Shown: positions 1-9,126, counted from the stretch's first letter. The stretch is 64,000 bases of DNA from Labilibaculum sp. DW002 (GCF_029029525.1 NZ_JAKJSC010000009.1:62001-126000); one strand, 5' to 3'. Translations and numbers: made by a program. Notes: generated by a model not told the origin, from the sequence alone.

Positions 1-327
1 AACAGAAGTCATAATTCCCTTGTTCCAGTATTCGCGCCCAATCCAATACCCCAACTCTGCCGACTTGCAAAATACGTCTTCTTGCATTTCAATGCCAACA
101 CAACCTACAACTTCACCATTTACCTCAATTGCCCGAAAGCAACCCTTAACTAGGTTGTTTGCAAAATAAATCCATCTTCTTGCATCGCTATGCGTGTATG
201 GATAGGGAAAACTATTCTTTAAAAACCGAACCACATCAAGATCACTAGCATGTTTTACCAAATCCTTTTCGTCACCTGTTTTCCATTTTCTTAGTTGAAT
301 GCAAATTTCATCCGTTTTTGTTATCAT
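1..327 (-). CDS. GNAT-family N-acetyltransferase, N-terminal part (runs off window)
   Basis: Reading leftward from an ATG at 327 gives 109 codons with no stop up to the window edge, so the C-terminal part is missing. The segment resembles the RimJ/RimL-type acetyltransferases: it opens with a short beta strand (ICIQLRKW), contains the early motif DLDVVRFLKNSFPYPYT, a central strand with VNGEVVGCVGIE, and then ELGYWIGREYWNKGIMT, which matches the start of the acetyl-CoA binding region (W-I-G-x-x-Y-W-x-K-G). Such enzymes transfer acetyl groups to amines of proteins or small molecules in the cytoplasm; the substrate cannot be told. The gene would be a separate unit from the DUF5606 gene, whose terminator lies just upstream of it. 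Confidence 0.85.
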   Translation of the reverse strand, partial: MITKTDEICIQLRKWKTGDEKDLVKHASDLDVVRFLKNSFPYPYTHSDARRWIYFANNLVKGCFRAIEVNGEVVGCVGIEMQEDVFCKSAELGYWIGREYWNKGIMTSV

Positions 328-397
328 TCCTTGTACTTTAAACATGAGGTTTACTACAAGTTCGAGAAAAATAAACAGATATCAATCACAATTATGC

Positions 398-428
398 AAA
401 AAAAAAGCCGCCTTAAAATAAGGCAGCT
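398..428 (-). terminator. Rho-independent terminator of the DUF5606 gene
   Basis: On the minus strand a GCTGCCTTA / TAAGGCGGC hairpin is followed by nine T. It lies about 20 bases beyond the stop codon of the DUF5606 gene. Confidence 0.85.
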
Positions 429-448
429 CTCTGAAATGTATCGAAGAT

Positions 449-862
449 TTATTCTTCTTCTTTTGTTTCTTCCTCAGTTTCAACTTCAATCAACATATCG
501 TTCTCCTGAAGAATATTATACCATTGGAAGATTTTTTTCATGTCTGAAACATAAACTCGATCTTCATCATAGTTTGGTAAAACTTCTCTCATATAAGCTT
601 TCAACTCATTTCCTGAAGATTTGTGATTAATTGCTTGTCCACCCTCTTCTTTTTCTTTGATACTCTTGAAAACCTCTTGTAATTGAAGATCACCTTCCTC
701 AGTAAAAATAGCGATATCTTCTAAAGCCGAAATTTTTGAAGTCGCATGTGCAGGCATACGTTTCTTATCGATTAAAGATTCTACGATAAAACCACTTTTC
801 GAGTTTGAAACTAGTTTGAACAATCCAGGCTGTCCTGATATAGCTAATATTCCTTTCAACAT
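449..862 (-). CDS. DUF5606-family protein
   Basis: A 137-residue acidic protein. The N-terminus (MLKGILAISGQPGLFKLVSNSKSG region) and the following segment with KKRMPAHATSKISALEDIAIFT match my knowledge of DUF5606, a small Bacteroidota-restricted family of unknown function. The C-terminal third is predicted helical (KIFQWYNILQEND) and ends in a Glu-rich tail. No signal peptide or membrane segment is visible, so it should be cytoplasmic. It is the last gene of a minus-strand run of housekeeping genes and is followed by a good terminator. No enzymatic motif is visible and I do not assign a role. Confidence 0.8.
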   Translation of the reverse strand: MLKGILAISGQPGLFKLVSNSKSGFIVESLIDKKRMPAHATSKISALEDIAIFTEEGDLQLQEVFKSIKEKEEGGQAINHKSSGNELKAYMREVLPNYDEDRVYVSDMKKIFQWYNILQENDMLIEVETEEETKEEE

Positions 863-955
863 ATTGTCATTTTTTTAGTTGGAAGCACAAAAATAAAATT
901 CCAGTTGATTAAAAAAAACTAAATACTACTCTTTTTTAACCCACAACCTTCAATA

Positions 956-1675
956 TTATGCAAATGCTCTTTCTTTTTTTATTTTTTCGTAAGCCTCACT
1001 TACTTTTTGAAATTTTTCTTTTGCAGCCTTTTGCACATCTTCACCCAAATAACTCACTTTATCAGGATGATATTTAACAGCCATTTTACGATAAGCTTTT
1101 TTCACTTCATCATTCGATGCTTCTCGTGTTAGTCCCAGAATTTTATAACTAGATTCTGTAGACTGTATGAACATCGACTTGATTGAGTTATAATCTCCTG
1201 TCTGAATTCCTAAATAGTAAGAAATCTTATCAATGGTAATCAACTCTGAATCCGAAACCTGTCCATCTGCCTGAGCTATTCCAAAAAGAAAGTGCAACAA
1301 CTGCAAACGAGAAGAATAGTCGAGGTTATGCCCTATTTGTTGACACACTTGCTCTACTGCAATATTTTGCTTTAAAATATCACGAAGCATGGTTATTGCT
1401 TCACTAGCGCGCCCTAAACCAAAACTTTTTACCAAGTACGACTTTACGTAATCTAGTTCAACTTTTAGAATTTTGCCATCTGCCTTCATAACAGCAGCTA
1501 CAAGAATCAATAAACTCATTACAAAGTCACCTTGCCTGGTTGCTCCTCTAGAGTTACCCTTCTCAATTTCTACGCTATCCAATGCTGATCCCAACAACAA
1601 TCCTAAAATTCCACCCACTGGACCCAAAAAAGCCCAACCAAGTCCACCAGCAATCCATTTTCCGTATTTTCCCAT
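956..1675 (-). CDS. djlA: DjlA-like protein: TerB domain plus C-terminal J domain
   Basis: 239 residues. Residues about 8-33 form a Gly-rich hydrophobic stretch ([19 protein letters not shown]) that could be a membrane anchor. Residues about 50-150 resemble the helical TerB fold ([18 protein letters not shown], later [14 protein letters not shown], the paired acidic A-D-G-x-x motifs). Residues 177-239 are a J domain with the HPD tripeptide at 203-205, which in this family stimulates DnaK/Hsp70 ATPase activity. The domain order TerB then J is that of DjlA co-chaperones, so an Hsp70 partner at the membrane is expected. It sits between coaE and the DUF5606 gene on the same strand but with 118-bp and 93-bp gaps, so it may be transcribed alone. 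Confidence 0.85.
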   Translation of the reverse strand: MGKYGKWIAGGLGWAFLGPVGGILGLLLGSALDSVEIEKGNSRGATRQGDFVMSLLILVAAVMKADGKILKVELDYVKSYLVKSFGLGRASEAITMLRDILKQNIAVEQVCQQIGHNLDYSSRLQLLHFLFGIAQADGQVSDSELITIDKISYYLGIQTGDYNSIKSMFIQSTESSYKILGLTREASNDEVKKAYRKMAVKYHPDKVSYLGEDVQKAAKEKFQKVSEAYEKIKKERAFA

Positions 1676-1793
1676 TCTGTGGTATTATTCTAATCTAAAT
1701 ATCTTTCAAAGAAAATAAAAGAAAACCTAAGTAGAAATCGCAAACGCAAAAAAGTGGTTCTCTTAACAAAGTTTAACAGCTAATAGGCTCTAC

Positions 1794-2381
1794 TTAGCCA
1801 ATAGATCTAATTTCTTTATCGATTAAAACAATTTGAGGAAGAATCAATTCATTATTATTATAAATGACAAAGTCAGATTTTTGAATTCTCTCTACATCAG
1901 GTAATTGATTTGCGATTCTTTTCTGAACCAATTCCCTACTCGAAGAATCTCGTTTCATCACTCGTTGAATTCGAATTTCCTCTTCTGCACTCACCGTAAT
2001 AATTTTATCGAAATTGCGATACAAGCCAGTATCGAAAAGTATTGCCGACTCTTGTATAACATAGCTAAGATGAGCATGCTTATCACTCCACACTTTAAAA
2101 TCTTCCCTAACTGCTGGATGAACAATTGAATTGATATCACTTAAAGCCTTTGAGTCGTTAAATACAATATCCGCTAAGCGTTTTCGATTTAAATCACCTT
2201 TTAGGCTATACACATCTTCTCCAAATCGAGCAGTTAACTTCTTTCGAACATCGCTACTCGTATTCATCAATCTTTTTGCTTCAATATCCGACACATAAAC
2301 AGGAACACCAAGCATTTCAAAAGCCTTAGCGACAATTGATTTCCCTGAGCCAATTCCTCCAGTCAATCCAACTTTCAACAT
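1794..2381 (-). CDS. coaE: Dephospho-CoA kinase
   Basis: 195 residues from the ATG at 2381. The protein begins MLKVGLTGGIGSGKS, with the P-loop at residues 8-15; an ATG nine codons upstream exists but would add a non-conserved MIYHLYLFN tail, so I prefer the internal start. Further family landmarks are VPVYVSDIEAKRLM, the NSIVHPAVREDF helix with the conserved His, and the lid-like RVMKRDSSS segment. The enzyme phosphorylates the 3'-OH of dephospho-CoA, the last step of coenzyme A synthesis in the cytoplasm. It follows the YbbR-like gene by about 34 bases, an arrangement common in Bacteroidota, so the two are probably co-transcribed. Confidence 0.95.
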   Translation of the reverse strand: MLKVGLTGGIGSGKSIVAKAFEMLGVPVYVSDIEAKRLMNTSSDVRKKLTARFGEDVYSLKGDLNRKRLADIVFNDSKALSDINSIVHPAVREDFKVWSDKHAHLSYVIQESAILFDTGLYRNFDKIITVSAEEEIRIQRVMKRDSSSRELVQKRIANQLPDVERIQKSDFVIYNNNELILPQIVLIDKEIRSIG

Positions 2382-2415
2382 ATTAAAAAGATATAAATGG
2401 TAGATCAATCATACT

Positions 2416-3429
2416 TTACTTAATTGATTTCTTTTTTTCAATAAGATAAGTAACATCTTGTGGATAAAATCGCACATTAGACACGAATGTAGGCTTTCCA
2501 ATTAAACTAATAGCTAATCGATTGCTCTCTGTAGATAACGTCTGCTTGTAGTCAACCACAAAATCAAAATGGTCTGCAGAAACATTATCGTATCTTTTTA
2601 ATCCAACAAAATAAGACACTTTTACATCTCTTGGGAAAAGTCTTATTACTAAAGAATCGGGTAAGTTATTTGCTCTTATTAGAACTGTTTTTTTTGCTTC
2701 GGTAAATTGCTCCACAGGAACAGTAACCTCAATTTTCTTTTGTAAAAACTCAATGCCTTTCTTCTCCTTTAGATCAACATTCTTTTTTACTGTTTTATCC
2801 AAATCTGATAAAACCAATAGTTCAGTCTCTACCTTAAAAATAGTATCTAGTATCGAACTAGGTCCCTTCACAACAACGCTATCTTGACTAAGAGAAATTT
2901 CCCCTCCTAACATGTATTGCTGTTCAAAAGCATTCGAAATATTTAATTGAATAGGAACTTTTTTCTCCAAAATTGGTGAAAGTTCAAAAACAATAGTGTC
3001 TGGAGATATTGATTGCAATCGGATACTTGAAGACAATTCTTTCTCAAATCGATTTGTGATTTGAGAAGTTAGTAAATGATACTTTTTAATCGATTCATTC
3101 TCTAAACGATTATTCGTATACTTATTTACATCAAAAGGATTAGAGAGAAAGGCGGTACTCAATTTGTATCTTAACAGATCAAAGCCAAAAGCGGTAACCT
3201 TTAGGGTTAAACGACTTGGCAATTCATTCGTTAAAACTTTACTCTTTGGCAGATTAACATACCTTACCGGGTAATTCACATTGGTTGTGTATTCTTTGCT
3301 AAGAGCATTTAGAAACCAAAATATGGTAGCAATTCCCACAAAAAACACATATACAAGTAATTTCTTATTTGATGTGATTTTTTCTGGATCGAAAAACGCT
3401 TTTATCTTTTTAAAATCAAAAATATCCAA
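2416..3429 (-). CDS. YbbR-like (CdaR-type) membrane-anchored protein
   Basis: 337 residues with a single N-terminal membrane segment at about 24-43 (LLVYVFFVGIATIFWFLNAL) and a long extracytoplasmic part made of beta-rich repeats. Typical YbbR features are visible: YPVRYVNLPKSKVLTNELPSRL followed by LTLKVTAFGFDLLRYKL, and VPIQLNISNAFEQQYMLGG with later VVVKGPSSILDTI. In Firmicutes the relative CdaR regulates a diadenylate cyclase; no such cyclase lies here, so only the family relation is claimed. It sits between yajC and coaE, the usual Bacteroidota order. A terminator separates it from yajC, so it may be transcribed partly by read-through or from its own promoter. Confidence 0.8.
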   Translation of the reverse strand: MDIFDFKKIKAFFDPEKITSNKKLLVYVFFVGIATIFWFLNALSKEYTTNVNYPVRYVNLPKSKVLTNELPSRLTLKVTAFGFDLLRYKLSTAFLSNPFDVNKYTNNRLENESIKKYHLLTSQITNRFEKELSSSIRLQSISPDTIVFELSPILEKKVPIQLNISNAFEQQYMLGGEISLSQDSVVVKGPSSILDTIFKVETELLVLSDLDKTVKKNVDLKEKKGIEFLQKKIEVTVPVEQFTEAKKTVLIRANNLPDSLVIRLFPRDVKVSYFVGLKRYDNVSADHFDFVVDYKQTLSTESNRLAISLIGKPTFVSNVRFYPQDVTYLIEKKKSIK

Positions 3430-3443
3430 TGCTTAGGGAATTT

Positions 3444-3475
3444 AAAAAAAAGACTGTGCTCCAAAGAACACAGTC
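3444..3475 (-). terminator. Terminator after yajC
   Basis: Minus-strand hairpin GACTGTGTT / AGCACAGTC (one G-T pair) followed by eight T, eight bases after the yajC stop codon and upstream of the YbbR-like gene. It probably reduces, rather than abolishes, transcription into ybbR-coaE. Confidence 0.8.
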
Positions 3476-3483
3476 CAGTACAA

Positions 3484-3804
3484 TTATTTTTGAGCTACAT
3501 CACTCATATCTTTAACTACTGCTGCCTTATCAATTTTCAAACGGTTCTGTCCTTCAACCTCCATGATAATAACACGCTCTTGAATCTCAAGAACTTTTCC
3601 GTAAATTCCACCTGTAGTAACAACCTTATCACCTTTTTTCAAGTCTTCACGAAATTTCTTCAATTCTTTCTGCTTTTTCATTTGAGGTCGAATCATGAAA
3701 AAATAGAATACCACAACAATTAAAACCAAAGGTACAAATTGCATGATTGGGTTTTGCCCTTCTGCAGGCTGTGTCATCAATAAGATGTTCAGTAAATTAT
3801 CCAT
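3484..3804 (-). CDS. yajC: Preprotein translocase accessory subunit YajC
   Basis: 106 residues with one membrane segment (about 23-40, [18 protein letters not shown]) followed at once by [31 protein letters not shown], the hallmark YajC sequence. YajC associates with SecDF and the SecYEG translocon at the inner membrane. The C-terminal part is a short cytoplasmic SH3-like barrel ([17 protein letters not shown]...). Length is normal for the family. It lies 54 bases after the DUF1573 lipoprotein gene on the same strand and is followed by a terminator. Confidence 0.95.
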   Translation of the reverse strand: MDNLLNILLMTQPAEGQNPIMQFVPLVLIVVVFYFFMIRPQMKKQKELKKFREDLKKGDKVVTTGGIYGKVLEIQERVIIMEVEGQNRLKIDKAAVVKDMSDVAQK

Positions 3805-3858
3805 TTTAATCCTAAATTTTAAGGCCTATTGGCCATATTATAAATATACAAACTTATT

Positions 3859-4320
3859 CTAGTTAACTTCTGCTGTAATTTTCAATTCTTTATTCCCCGA
3901 AAGGGTATTGCAAAAAATCGTAATTACCTTATACTGTTTTCCATACCTACCTTTAGAATTAAACTCAATTGATATGGATGACTCCTCACCCATTTTAATA
4001 GGCTCTTTCTTCCATTTAGCCACAGCACAGCCACAACTGGTCTCAATATTGGTAATTATTAAATCTTTCTCTCCTACATTTTTAAAGAAGAAATCATGAA
4101 CAACAATCTCACCTTGAGAAATCTTTCCAAATTTATGTATTTCTTTAGTAAACTCAAATTTAGGGTAGCCATTCAATAGAATATTCTGCTCAGATTTTTC
4201 ACCTTCTTTTAATTCTTTCTCTCCCTTGTTATTTTCACCATTCATACATCCCGAAAAACATAGAGACAAAATTAGACAGAAAGAAAAAACAAGATTATTT
4301 ACAGACAATATTCTATTCAT
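3859..4320 (-). CDS. DUF1573-domain lipoprotein
   Basis: 153 residues. The N-terminus is a lipoprotein signal: hydrophobic stretch then LCFSGC with the acceptor Cys at about 25, followed by a charged linker rich in Glu and Lys. The rest matches DUF1573, an Ig-like fold common in Bacteroidota: FEFTKEIHKFGKISQGEIVVHDFFFKNVGEKDLIITNIETSCGCAVAKW, with the conserved T-S-C-G-C motif. The protein is expected to be anchored on the periplasmic side of a membrane. Its function is unknown. The position between nusB and yajC is the usual one in this phylum. Confidence 0.85.
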   Translation of the reverse strand: MNRILSVNNLVFSFCLILSLCFSGCMNGENNKGEKELKEGEKSEQNILLNGYPKFEFTKEIHKFGKISQGEIVVHDFFFKNVGEKDLIITNIETSCGCAVAKWKKEPIKMGEESSISIEFNSKGRYGKQYKVITIFCNTLSGNKELKITAEVN

Positions 4321-4389
4321 TTATTTCGGACCTTAAATTCGTGGTCGAATGTACTAATTTTTAATGGAAAACATCTTGGCTATGAATAC

Positions 4390-4422
4390 AAAAAATGCGC
4401 AAACCTTACGGTCTGCGCATTT
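4390..4422 (-). terminator. Terminator after nusB
   Basis: Minus-strand stem AAATGCGCA / TGCGCATTT with a twelve-base loop, ending in a T-run, between the nusB stop and the DUF1573 gene. Confidence 0.8.
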
Positions 4423-4443
4423 GAGTCTATCTATTGACCTATT

Positions 4444-5394
4444 CTATTTTCCACCAATCAATCCTCGTCCTACTTTTTTAACGGTACCATTCTCCTTTAA
4501 CTCATTAACTAATTTATCTAAAATTCCGTTAATAAAGTTACTACTATTTGAAGTGCTATAGTATTTAGCAATTTCTAGGTATTCGTTAAAACTCACCTTA
4601 ACTGGGACACTTGGAAACTCTTTAATTTCGGTAAGAGCTAATTCCATAATAAGAATATCCATATAGGCAATTCTTTCCAAATCCCAATTTTTAGTGTTCT
4701 TATTAATCAAGTCCAAATGATCTGCGTGATTAATAATCGTTTTACGAAATAATGTCTTTACAAATTCTTCGTCATCACTATCTTTAAACAAGGACATTAA
4801 AGAAGTATAAGTATCGTCATTTTTAGTGAATCCTTTAATCGTCTTTACAACCATACTGATAATAAATTCAATCTCATCATTCCAATAGATACTCTTCTCT
4901 TCCATTAATGAGTAGAAATCTTCATCAGCAGCAATAATGTGTGTAAAAAATTTCTCTACAAATTTCTTATCGGCATTATAGCTTTTATCTTCTGATTGCA
5001 TATACTCCATATACAATTCAGAATTCAACAATTTCTCACGTACAATTCGAACATAGTCCTCCTGATCATTCCAATTAATGGTATGAGAATCTGAATAAGA
5101 ATTCAACTGAATATTATCAGCTAACTGCTTAATTACAGCATTATCAATAAATCTTGTATTAGGATTAAGGTCTTCATGAGAAGGAATAATTTTACTTCTT
5201 GATTTCTCAATTTTCTTTTCAGCTATAAAGGCAACATCTACAAGCAGTAGAAGTAGATAATGATATAAATCGTAAGCTTTTCCAATACTGAAAAACAACT
5301 CTTTTTCTGCTTTTGCTAATGAACGATCATCATTCTTGTAATAAGCGTAAAGCATTTGTAACACTTTTACACGCAGCAATCTTCTACTAATCAT
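4444..5394 (-). CDS. nusB: Transcription antitermination factor NusB (long Bacteroidota form)
   Basis: 316 residues starting at MISRRLLRVKVLQMLYAYYK, the conserved N-terminus of Bacteroidota NusB; an upstream in-frame ATG at 5460 would add 22 non-conserved residues and is rejected. Compared with the about 140-residue E. coli protein the family in this phylum carries a large middle insertion. The C-terminal half has the canonical NusB helices (LERIAYMDILIMELALTEIKEFPSVPVKVSFNEYLEIAKYYSTSNSSNFINGILDKL). NusB binds BoxA RNA with NusE/S10 to support rRNA transcription antitermination. It heads the run nusB, DUF1573, yajC, ybbR-like, coaE on the minus strand. Confidence 0.93.
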   Translation of the reverse strand: MISRRLLRVKVLQMLYAYYKNDDRSLAKAEKELFFSIGKAYDLYHYLLLLLVDVAFIAEKKIEKSRSKIIPSHEDLNPNTRFIDNAVIKQLADNIQLNSYSDSHTINWNDQEDYVRIVREKLLNSELYMEYMQSEDKSYNADKKFVEKFFTHIIAADEDFYSLMEEKSIYWNDEIEFIISMVVKTIKGFTKNDDTYTSLMSLFKDSDDEEFVKTLFRKTIINHADHLDLINKNTKNWDLERIAYMDILIMELALTEIKEFPSVPVKVSFNEYLEIAKYYSTSNSSNFINGILDKLVNELKENGTVKKVGRGLIGGK

Positions 5395-5679
5395 ACTTTT
5401 AAAGAACTTTTCAATTATATTATGTGGCTGCAAAAATAGGCTTTTTTTACTTGCCCACAAGGGAAATTGGAGAATTAAGACAAAATATTTAAATCTAATC
5501 CAACTATAACTTTACATATAGTTTTTCATCTATTATATTTATTTTGCGCTGAAAAGGTTTGCATACTCATTTTAAATAAGAAAATATTCAATAATTAATT
5601 ACATATTAATATTAAGAAGTACTTATATTTTTTTATTTTTGAAATGCAATAATCAAAATAAATAACAAATTTATTTGAA

Positions 5680-6075
5680 ATGGAAGGTTACGATAAAAAG
5701 GAAGGATTTGAAAAACATAATCGCGATGAAATATTTTCAAACGCGGTAAGAGCGGGGAAAAGGACTTATTTTTTTGATGTAAAAGCAACAAAGAAAAACG
5801 ACTATTACTTAACAATCACCGAAAGTAAAAAACGTTACGACAAAGAAGGCAATTTTTCTTTTGAGAAACACAAAGTATTCTTGTACAAAGAAGATTTTGA
5901 TAAATTTGCTGATGGCTTGCTAGAAGCAATCGATTTTATCAAAACTACTAACTTAGAAAAGGAAAACGAAGAAAAAGAACTTGTTAATTCTGAATACAGT
6001 GAACCTGCTACGATCATTGATGGTATTGAAACAGATTCTTTCACAAATGTTGAATTTGAAGATCTAACAGAATAA
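5680..6075 (+). CDS. PUR-family (DUF3276) nucleic-acid-binding protein
   Basis: 131 residues, highly charged. Residues 1-90 match DUF3276/PUR: EEIFSNAVRAGKRTYFFDVKATKKNDYYLTITESKKRY region followed by FEKHKVFLYKEDFDKFADGLLEAIDFIK. The family folds like the PUR repeat of eukaryotic Pur-alpha, and the spirochaete relative BpuR binds DNA and RNA. The C-terminal 40 residues are acidic and probably disordered. It is monocistronic: transcribed away from nusB, with its own terminator 17 bases after the stop. A TATTTTTG element at 5634-5641 could be its -7 box, but no matching -33 box is seen. The role is likely as an abundant nucleic-acid-binding regulator; this is inferred from family only. Confidence 0.85.
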   Translation: MEGYDKKEGFEKHNRDEIFSNAVRAGKRTYFFDVKATKKNDYYLTITESKKRYDKEGNFSFEKHKVFLYKEDFDKFADGLLEAIDFIKTTNLEKENEEKELVNSEYSEPATIIDGIETDSFTNVEFEDLTE

Positions 6076-6091
6076 TTCTACTAAAATATTT

Positions 6092-6124
6092 AAAAGCTGT
6101 CTTTCACGGACAGCTTTTTTTTTG
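6092..6124 (+). terminator. Terminator of the PUR-family gene
   Basis: Perfect stem AAAAGCTGTC / GACAGCTTTT with a seven-base loop, running into nine or more T. Confidence 0.9.
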
Positions 6125-6256
6125 CTTTTTTTTAAACAAATACGAAAAAAAAATTCATGCTAAACCAGTGCTTCAGCTAAAAATCTTACTTTTGCAACAT
6201 TGTGCTTATTTAGTCTAAACCTAAGAACCTAAATTATAAAATACCTAGAAGTAGGG

Positions 6257-6288
6257 ATTGCAACTAAATCTTTTTTCCTATACGTTTG
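6257..6288 (+). promoter_or_regulatory. Candidate promoter of feoAB
   Basis: A -33-like ATTG at 6257-6260 lies 20 bases upstream of a perfect Bacteroidota -7 element TACGTTTG at 6281-6288. Predicted start near 6294 leaves a 5' untranslated region of about 115 bases before the feoAB ATG. No Fur-type box was convincing. Confidence 0.5.
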
Positions 6289-6410
6289 ACATATATTAGT
6301 AACAATATTTTTTTTAACTAATAACTGCAATAAATCGGCTAGTACATTAAGTAGATAGCTAAACCAAGTTCTAAGAAACATGGTTAATTGTAGATACGAA
6401 ATAAAAACGC

Positions 6411-8915
6411 ATGAAGCTTTCCGAATTATCTGATAGTCAAGAGGCAATTATTACAAAAGTTCAGGGACATGGAGCCTTTCGGAAGAGAATTACCGAAATG
6501 GGATTTGTGAAAGGAAAGCAAGTTACCGTAGTAAAGAATGCTCCCTTAAAAGACCCTGTAGAATATCAAATTATGGGATATGAAGTTTCACTAAGAAGAA
6601 GCGAGGCATCCTTAATTGAGGTAATCACGAAAGAAGAAGCCAAAAATATCAAAGTAAATGATTTTGAAGGCACCATAAGTGACGACATTCTAAAAACATC
6701 AGCAAAAGAAAAAGGGAAAAATATACATATTGCCTTGGTTGGCAACCCCAACTCTGGAAAAACAACATTGTTTAATTTCGCATCCGGATCAAAAGAGCAT
6801 GTTGGCAACTACAGTGGTGTTACGGTTGATTCCAAACAAGCCAAAGTAAATCAAAATGGTTATCAATTTGAAATTACCGATTTACCTGGAACCTATTCGT
6901 TAACGGCATATTCTCCTGAAGAACTGTTTGTTAGAAAATACATCATGAGCGAACGTCCTGATGTAGTTGTTAATGTAGTTGATGCTTCCAATTTAGAAAG
7001 GAACTTATACCTAACAAGCCAATTAATTGACATGGATATTAAGGTAGTAATTGCTCTTAATATGTACGATGAATTGGAACAGAAAGGTGCCAACTTCAAT
7101 TACAAAGAACTTTCCAAAATGCTTGGCATTCCAATTATCCCAACAGTTGGTTCAAAAGGCATTGGCGTTACAGAACTTTTCGACAAAATTATTAATGTTT
7201 ATGAAGATCTTGATCCTATTGTTCGTCATATTCACATCAACTACGGAAACTCAGTAGAAGAATCCATTTCAAACATACAAAGGGAGATCAAAAAGGACCC
7301 TAAACTATGTGCTAAAGCCTCTCCTCGATTCTTATCGGTTAAACTTCTTGAATCGGATGAAAGTGCACGTTTTATGGTGAAAGAAAGTGATCACCATTTT
7401 GAAATAAAAAAAACAGCTAAAGAAGAAATACAGAAGCTAGAAAAAGAGTTTAGTGAAGTTTGTGAAACCGTTATTACTGATGCTAAATACGGCTTTATTG
7501 ATGGCGCGCTAAAAGAAACATATACCGAAAATCCAATTAAGAGGAGAAGAAAAACAGCAATAATAGATACGTTTCTAACTCACAAACTTTTTGGTTTTCC
7601 TCTGTTTTTCTTTTTCATGTTCCTAACTTTCTATGCCACATTCAACTTGGGGCAATACCCAATGGATTGGATAGAAACAGGCATTACATACTTGGGTGAA
7701 TTTATGCAAACTATTATGCCTGATGGTCCTCTTAAGGATTTGATTGTTGATGGTATTATTGGCGGTGTTGGTGGCGTTATTGTATTCCTACCAAACATCT
7801 TAATTTTATTCTTTTTTATATCATTTATGGAAGATACAGGCTATATGGCACGTACTGCTTTCATTATGGATAAATTAATGCATAAAATAGGCTTACATGG
7901 TAAATCATTCATTCCACTAGTTATGGGATTTGGATGTAATGTACCAGCTCTAATGGCAACCAGAACTCTTGAAAACAAGAATGATAGAATTCTTACCATG
8001 CTGATCACACCATTCATGTCGTGCAGTGCAAGACTGCCAATTTACATTCTAATTATTGGTACATTTTTCCCTGAAAATGCCACCTTGGTTTTATTTGGAA
8101 TTTACACCCTTGGCATTGCTCTTGCAATTCTATTTGCAAAGGTATTCAAGGCTAGTTTTTTCAAAGCAAAAGAGGCTCCATTCGTAATGGAATTGCCACC
8201 ATATCGCTTACCAACACTGAAAACAACCCTACTCCACATGTGGAATAAAGGTTTTCAATACCTTCAAAAAATGGGTGGAATCATCTTAATCGCTTCCATT
8301 ATTATTTGGGCCTTAGGCTATTTTCCTCGAGATATTGAATACTCAAAAGATTACGATAAAATAATCACTGAAACTTCAGTAGAGTATGATAATATTATAA
8401 ACCTTTCCCAAGAAAATAACACAGATGAACTATTAGTAGAAAAAAATACTAAAATTCAAGAATTACAAAACCTTAAGCTGGAAGAAAAACAACTGAACTC
8501 CTACATTGGCCAAATTGGAAAATTTATTGCTCCTGCTCTTCACCCATTAGGTTTTGACTGGAAAATGACCGTGAGTATTTTAACCGGAATTGCAGCAAAA
8601 GAAGTTGTGGTAAGCACAATGGGTGTTCTGTATCAGGAAGGTGAAAATTCAGATGAGAACAGTGCTGGGTTGAGACAGAAACTTAAAAATCAAAAGTTTA
8701 CAGGAGAACACAGAAAGGGAGAAACCGTTTTCTCGAGTCTGTCGGCATTAACTTTCCTGATATTTATCTTGATTTATTTCCCTTGTATTGCAGTTATTGC
8801 TGCAATTGTAAAAGAAGCAAACTGGAAGTGGGCTACCTTTGTTGTGTTCTACACAACAGGATTAGCATGGCTAGTTTCCTTTATTATTTATCAAACAGGA
8901 AATTTAATACTATAA
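6411..8915 (+). CDS. feoB: FeoA-FeoB fusion, ferrous iron transporter
   Basis: 834 residues. Residues 1-72 are a FeoA (SH3-like) domain (MKLSELSDSQEAIITKVQGHG, then RKRITEMGFVKGKQVTVV). After a linker the FeoB GTPase domain begins: G1 motif GNPNSGKT at 111-118, G3 DLPGTYSL, G4 region ALNMYDELE. The C-terminal half holds the Gate and core membrane segments (LFGFPLFFFFMFLTFYATF; IGGVGGVIVFLPNILILFFF; MEDTGYMARTAFIMDK; GFGCNVPALMATRT; GIAAKEVVVSTMGVLY). It imports Fe2+ across the inner membrane. A charged, probably coiled loop lies at about 645-690 between membrane segments. Separate feoA and feoB genes are fused here, as is usual in Bacteroidota. The next gene starts four bases downstream. Confidence 0.96.
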   Translation: MKLSELSDSQEAIITKVQGHGAFRKRITEMGFVKGKQVTVVKNAPLKDPVEYQIMGYEVSLRRSEASLIEVITKEEAKNIKVNDFEGTISDDILKTSAKEKGKNIHIALVGNPNSGKTTLFNFASGSKEHVGNYSGVTVDSKQAKVNQNGYQFEITDLPGTYSLTAYSPEELFVRKYIMSERPDVVVNVVDASNLERNLYLTSQLIDMDIKVVIALNMYDELEQKGANFNYKELSKMLGIPIIPTVGSKGIGVTELFDKIINVYEDLDPIVRHIHINYGNSVEESISNIQREIKKDPKLCAKASPRFLSVKLLESDESARFMVKESDHHFEIKKTAKEEIQKLEKEFSEVCETVITDAKYGFIDGALKETYTENPIKRRRKTAIIDTFLTHKLFGFPLFFFFMFLTFYATFNLGQYPMDWIETGITYLGEFMQTIMPDGPLKDLIVDGIIGGVGGVIVFLPNILILFFFISFMEDTGYMARTAFIMDKLMHKIGLHGKSFIPLVMGFGCNVPALMATRTLENKNDRILTMLITPFMSCSARLPIYILIIGTFFPENATLVLFGIYTLGIALAILFAKVFKASFFKAKEAPFVMELPPYRLPTLKTTLLHMWNKGFQYLQKMGGIILIASIIIWALGYFPRDIEYSKDYDKIITETSVEYDNIINLSQENNTDELLVEKNTKIQELQNLKLEEKQLNSYIGQIGKFIAPALHPLGFDWKMTVSILTGIAAKEVVVSTMGVLYQEGENSDENSAGLRQKLKNQKFTGEHRKGETVFSSLSALTFLIFILIYFPCIAVIAAIVKEANWKWATFVVFYTTGLAWLVSFIIYQTGNLIL

Positions 8916-8919
8916 CATT

Positions 8920-9126
8920 ATGGACTTTCAACTCATAACAACCTACCTAATTGTAATGTGCGCTATCGGATATAGCCTATATCAATTTGCTTTGCTATTT
9001 AAAAAGCAAGAATCAAATTGTGGAAGTAGTTGTGGATCTTGTAATTTTAAAAATGAGCTGAGAAAACGAGGCATTCCCAACAAAGGAATCAAAAACACCC
9101 ATAACTTAACATACATTAAAAATTAA
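8920..9126 (+). CDS. FeoB-associated Cys-rich membrane protein
   Basis: 68 residues: one membrane segment at about 4-27 (QLITTYLIVMCAIGYSLYQFALLF) and a Cys cluster CGSSCGSC at about 38-45, then a basic tail. Small Cys-rich membrane proteins of this kind typically follow feoB in Bacteroidota and Clostridia and may occupy the place of FeoC, but their role is not established. It starts four bases after the feoAB stop codon, so it is translated from the same message, and a terminator follows. The Cys cluster could bind iron or an Fe-S cluster; this is inference. Confidence 0.8.
   Translation: MDFQLITTYLIVMCAIGYSLYQFALLFKKQESNCGSSCGSCNFKNELRKRGIPNKGIKNTHNLTYIKN

Noticed and set aside
295-630. 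Open frame on the plus strand of 111 codons
   Set aside because: It overlaps the acetyltransferase start, a terminator and the DUF5606 gene in antisense; the translation has no recognisable domain.
6187-6194. TACTTTTG as the feoAB promoter
   Set aside because: It has no -33 partner, while the site at 6281-6288 has ATTG at 20 bases; it may still be a second promoter.
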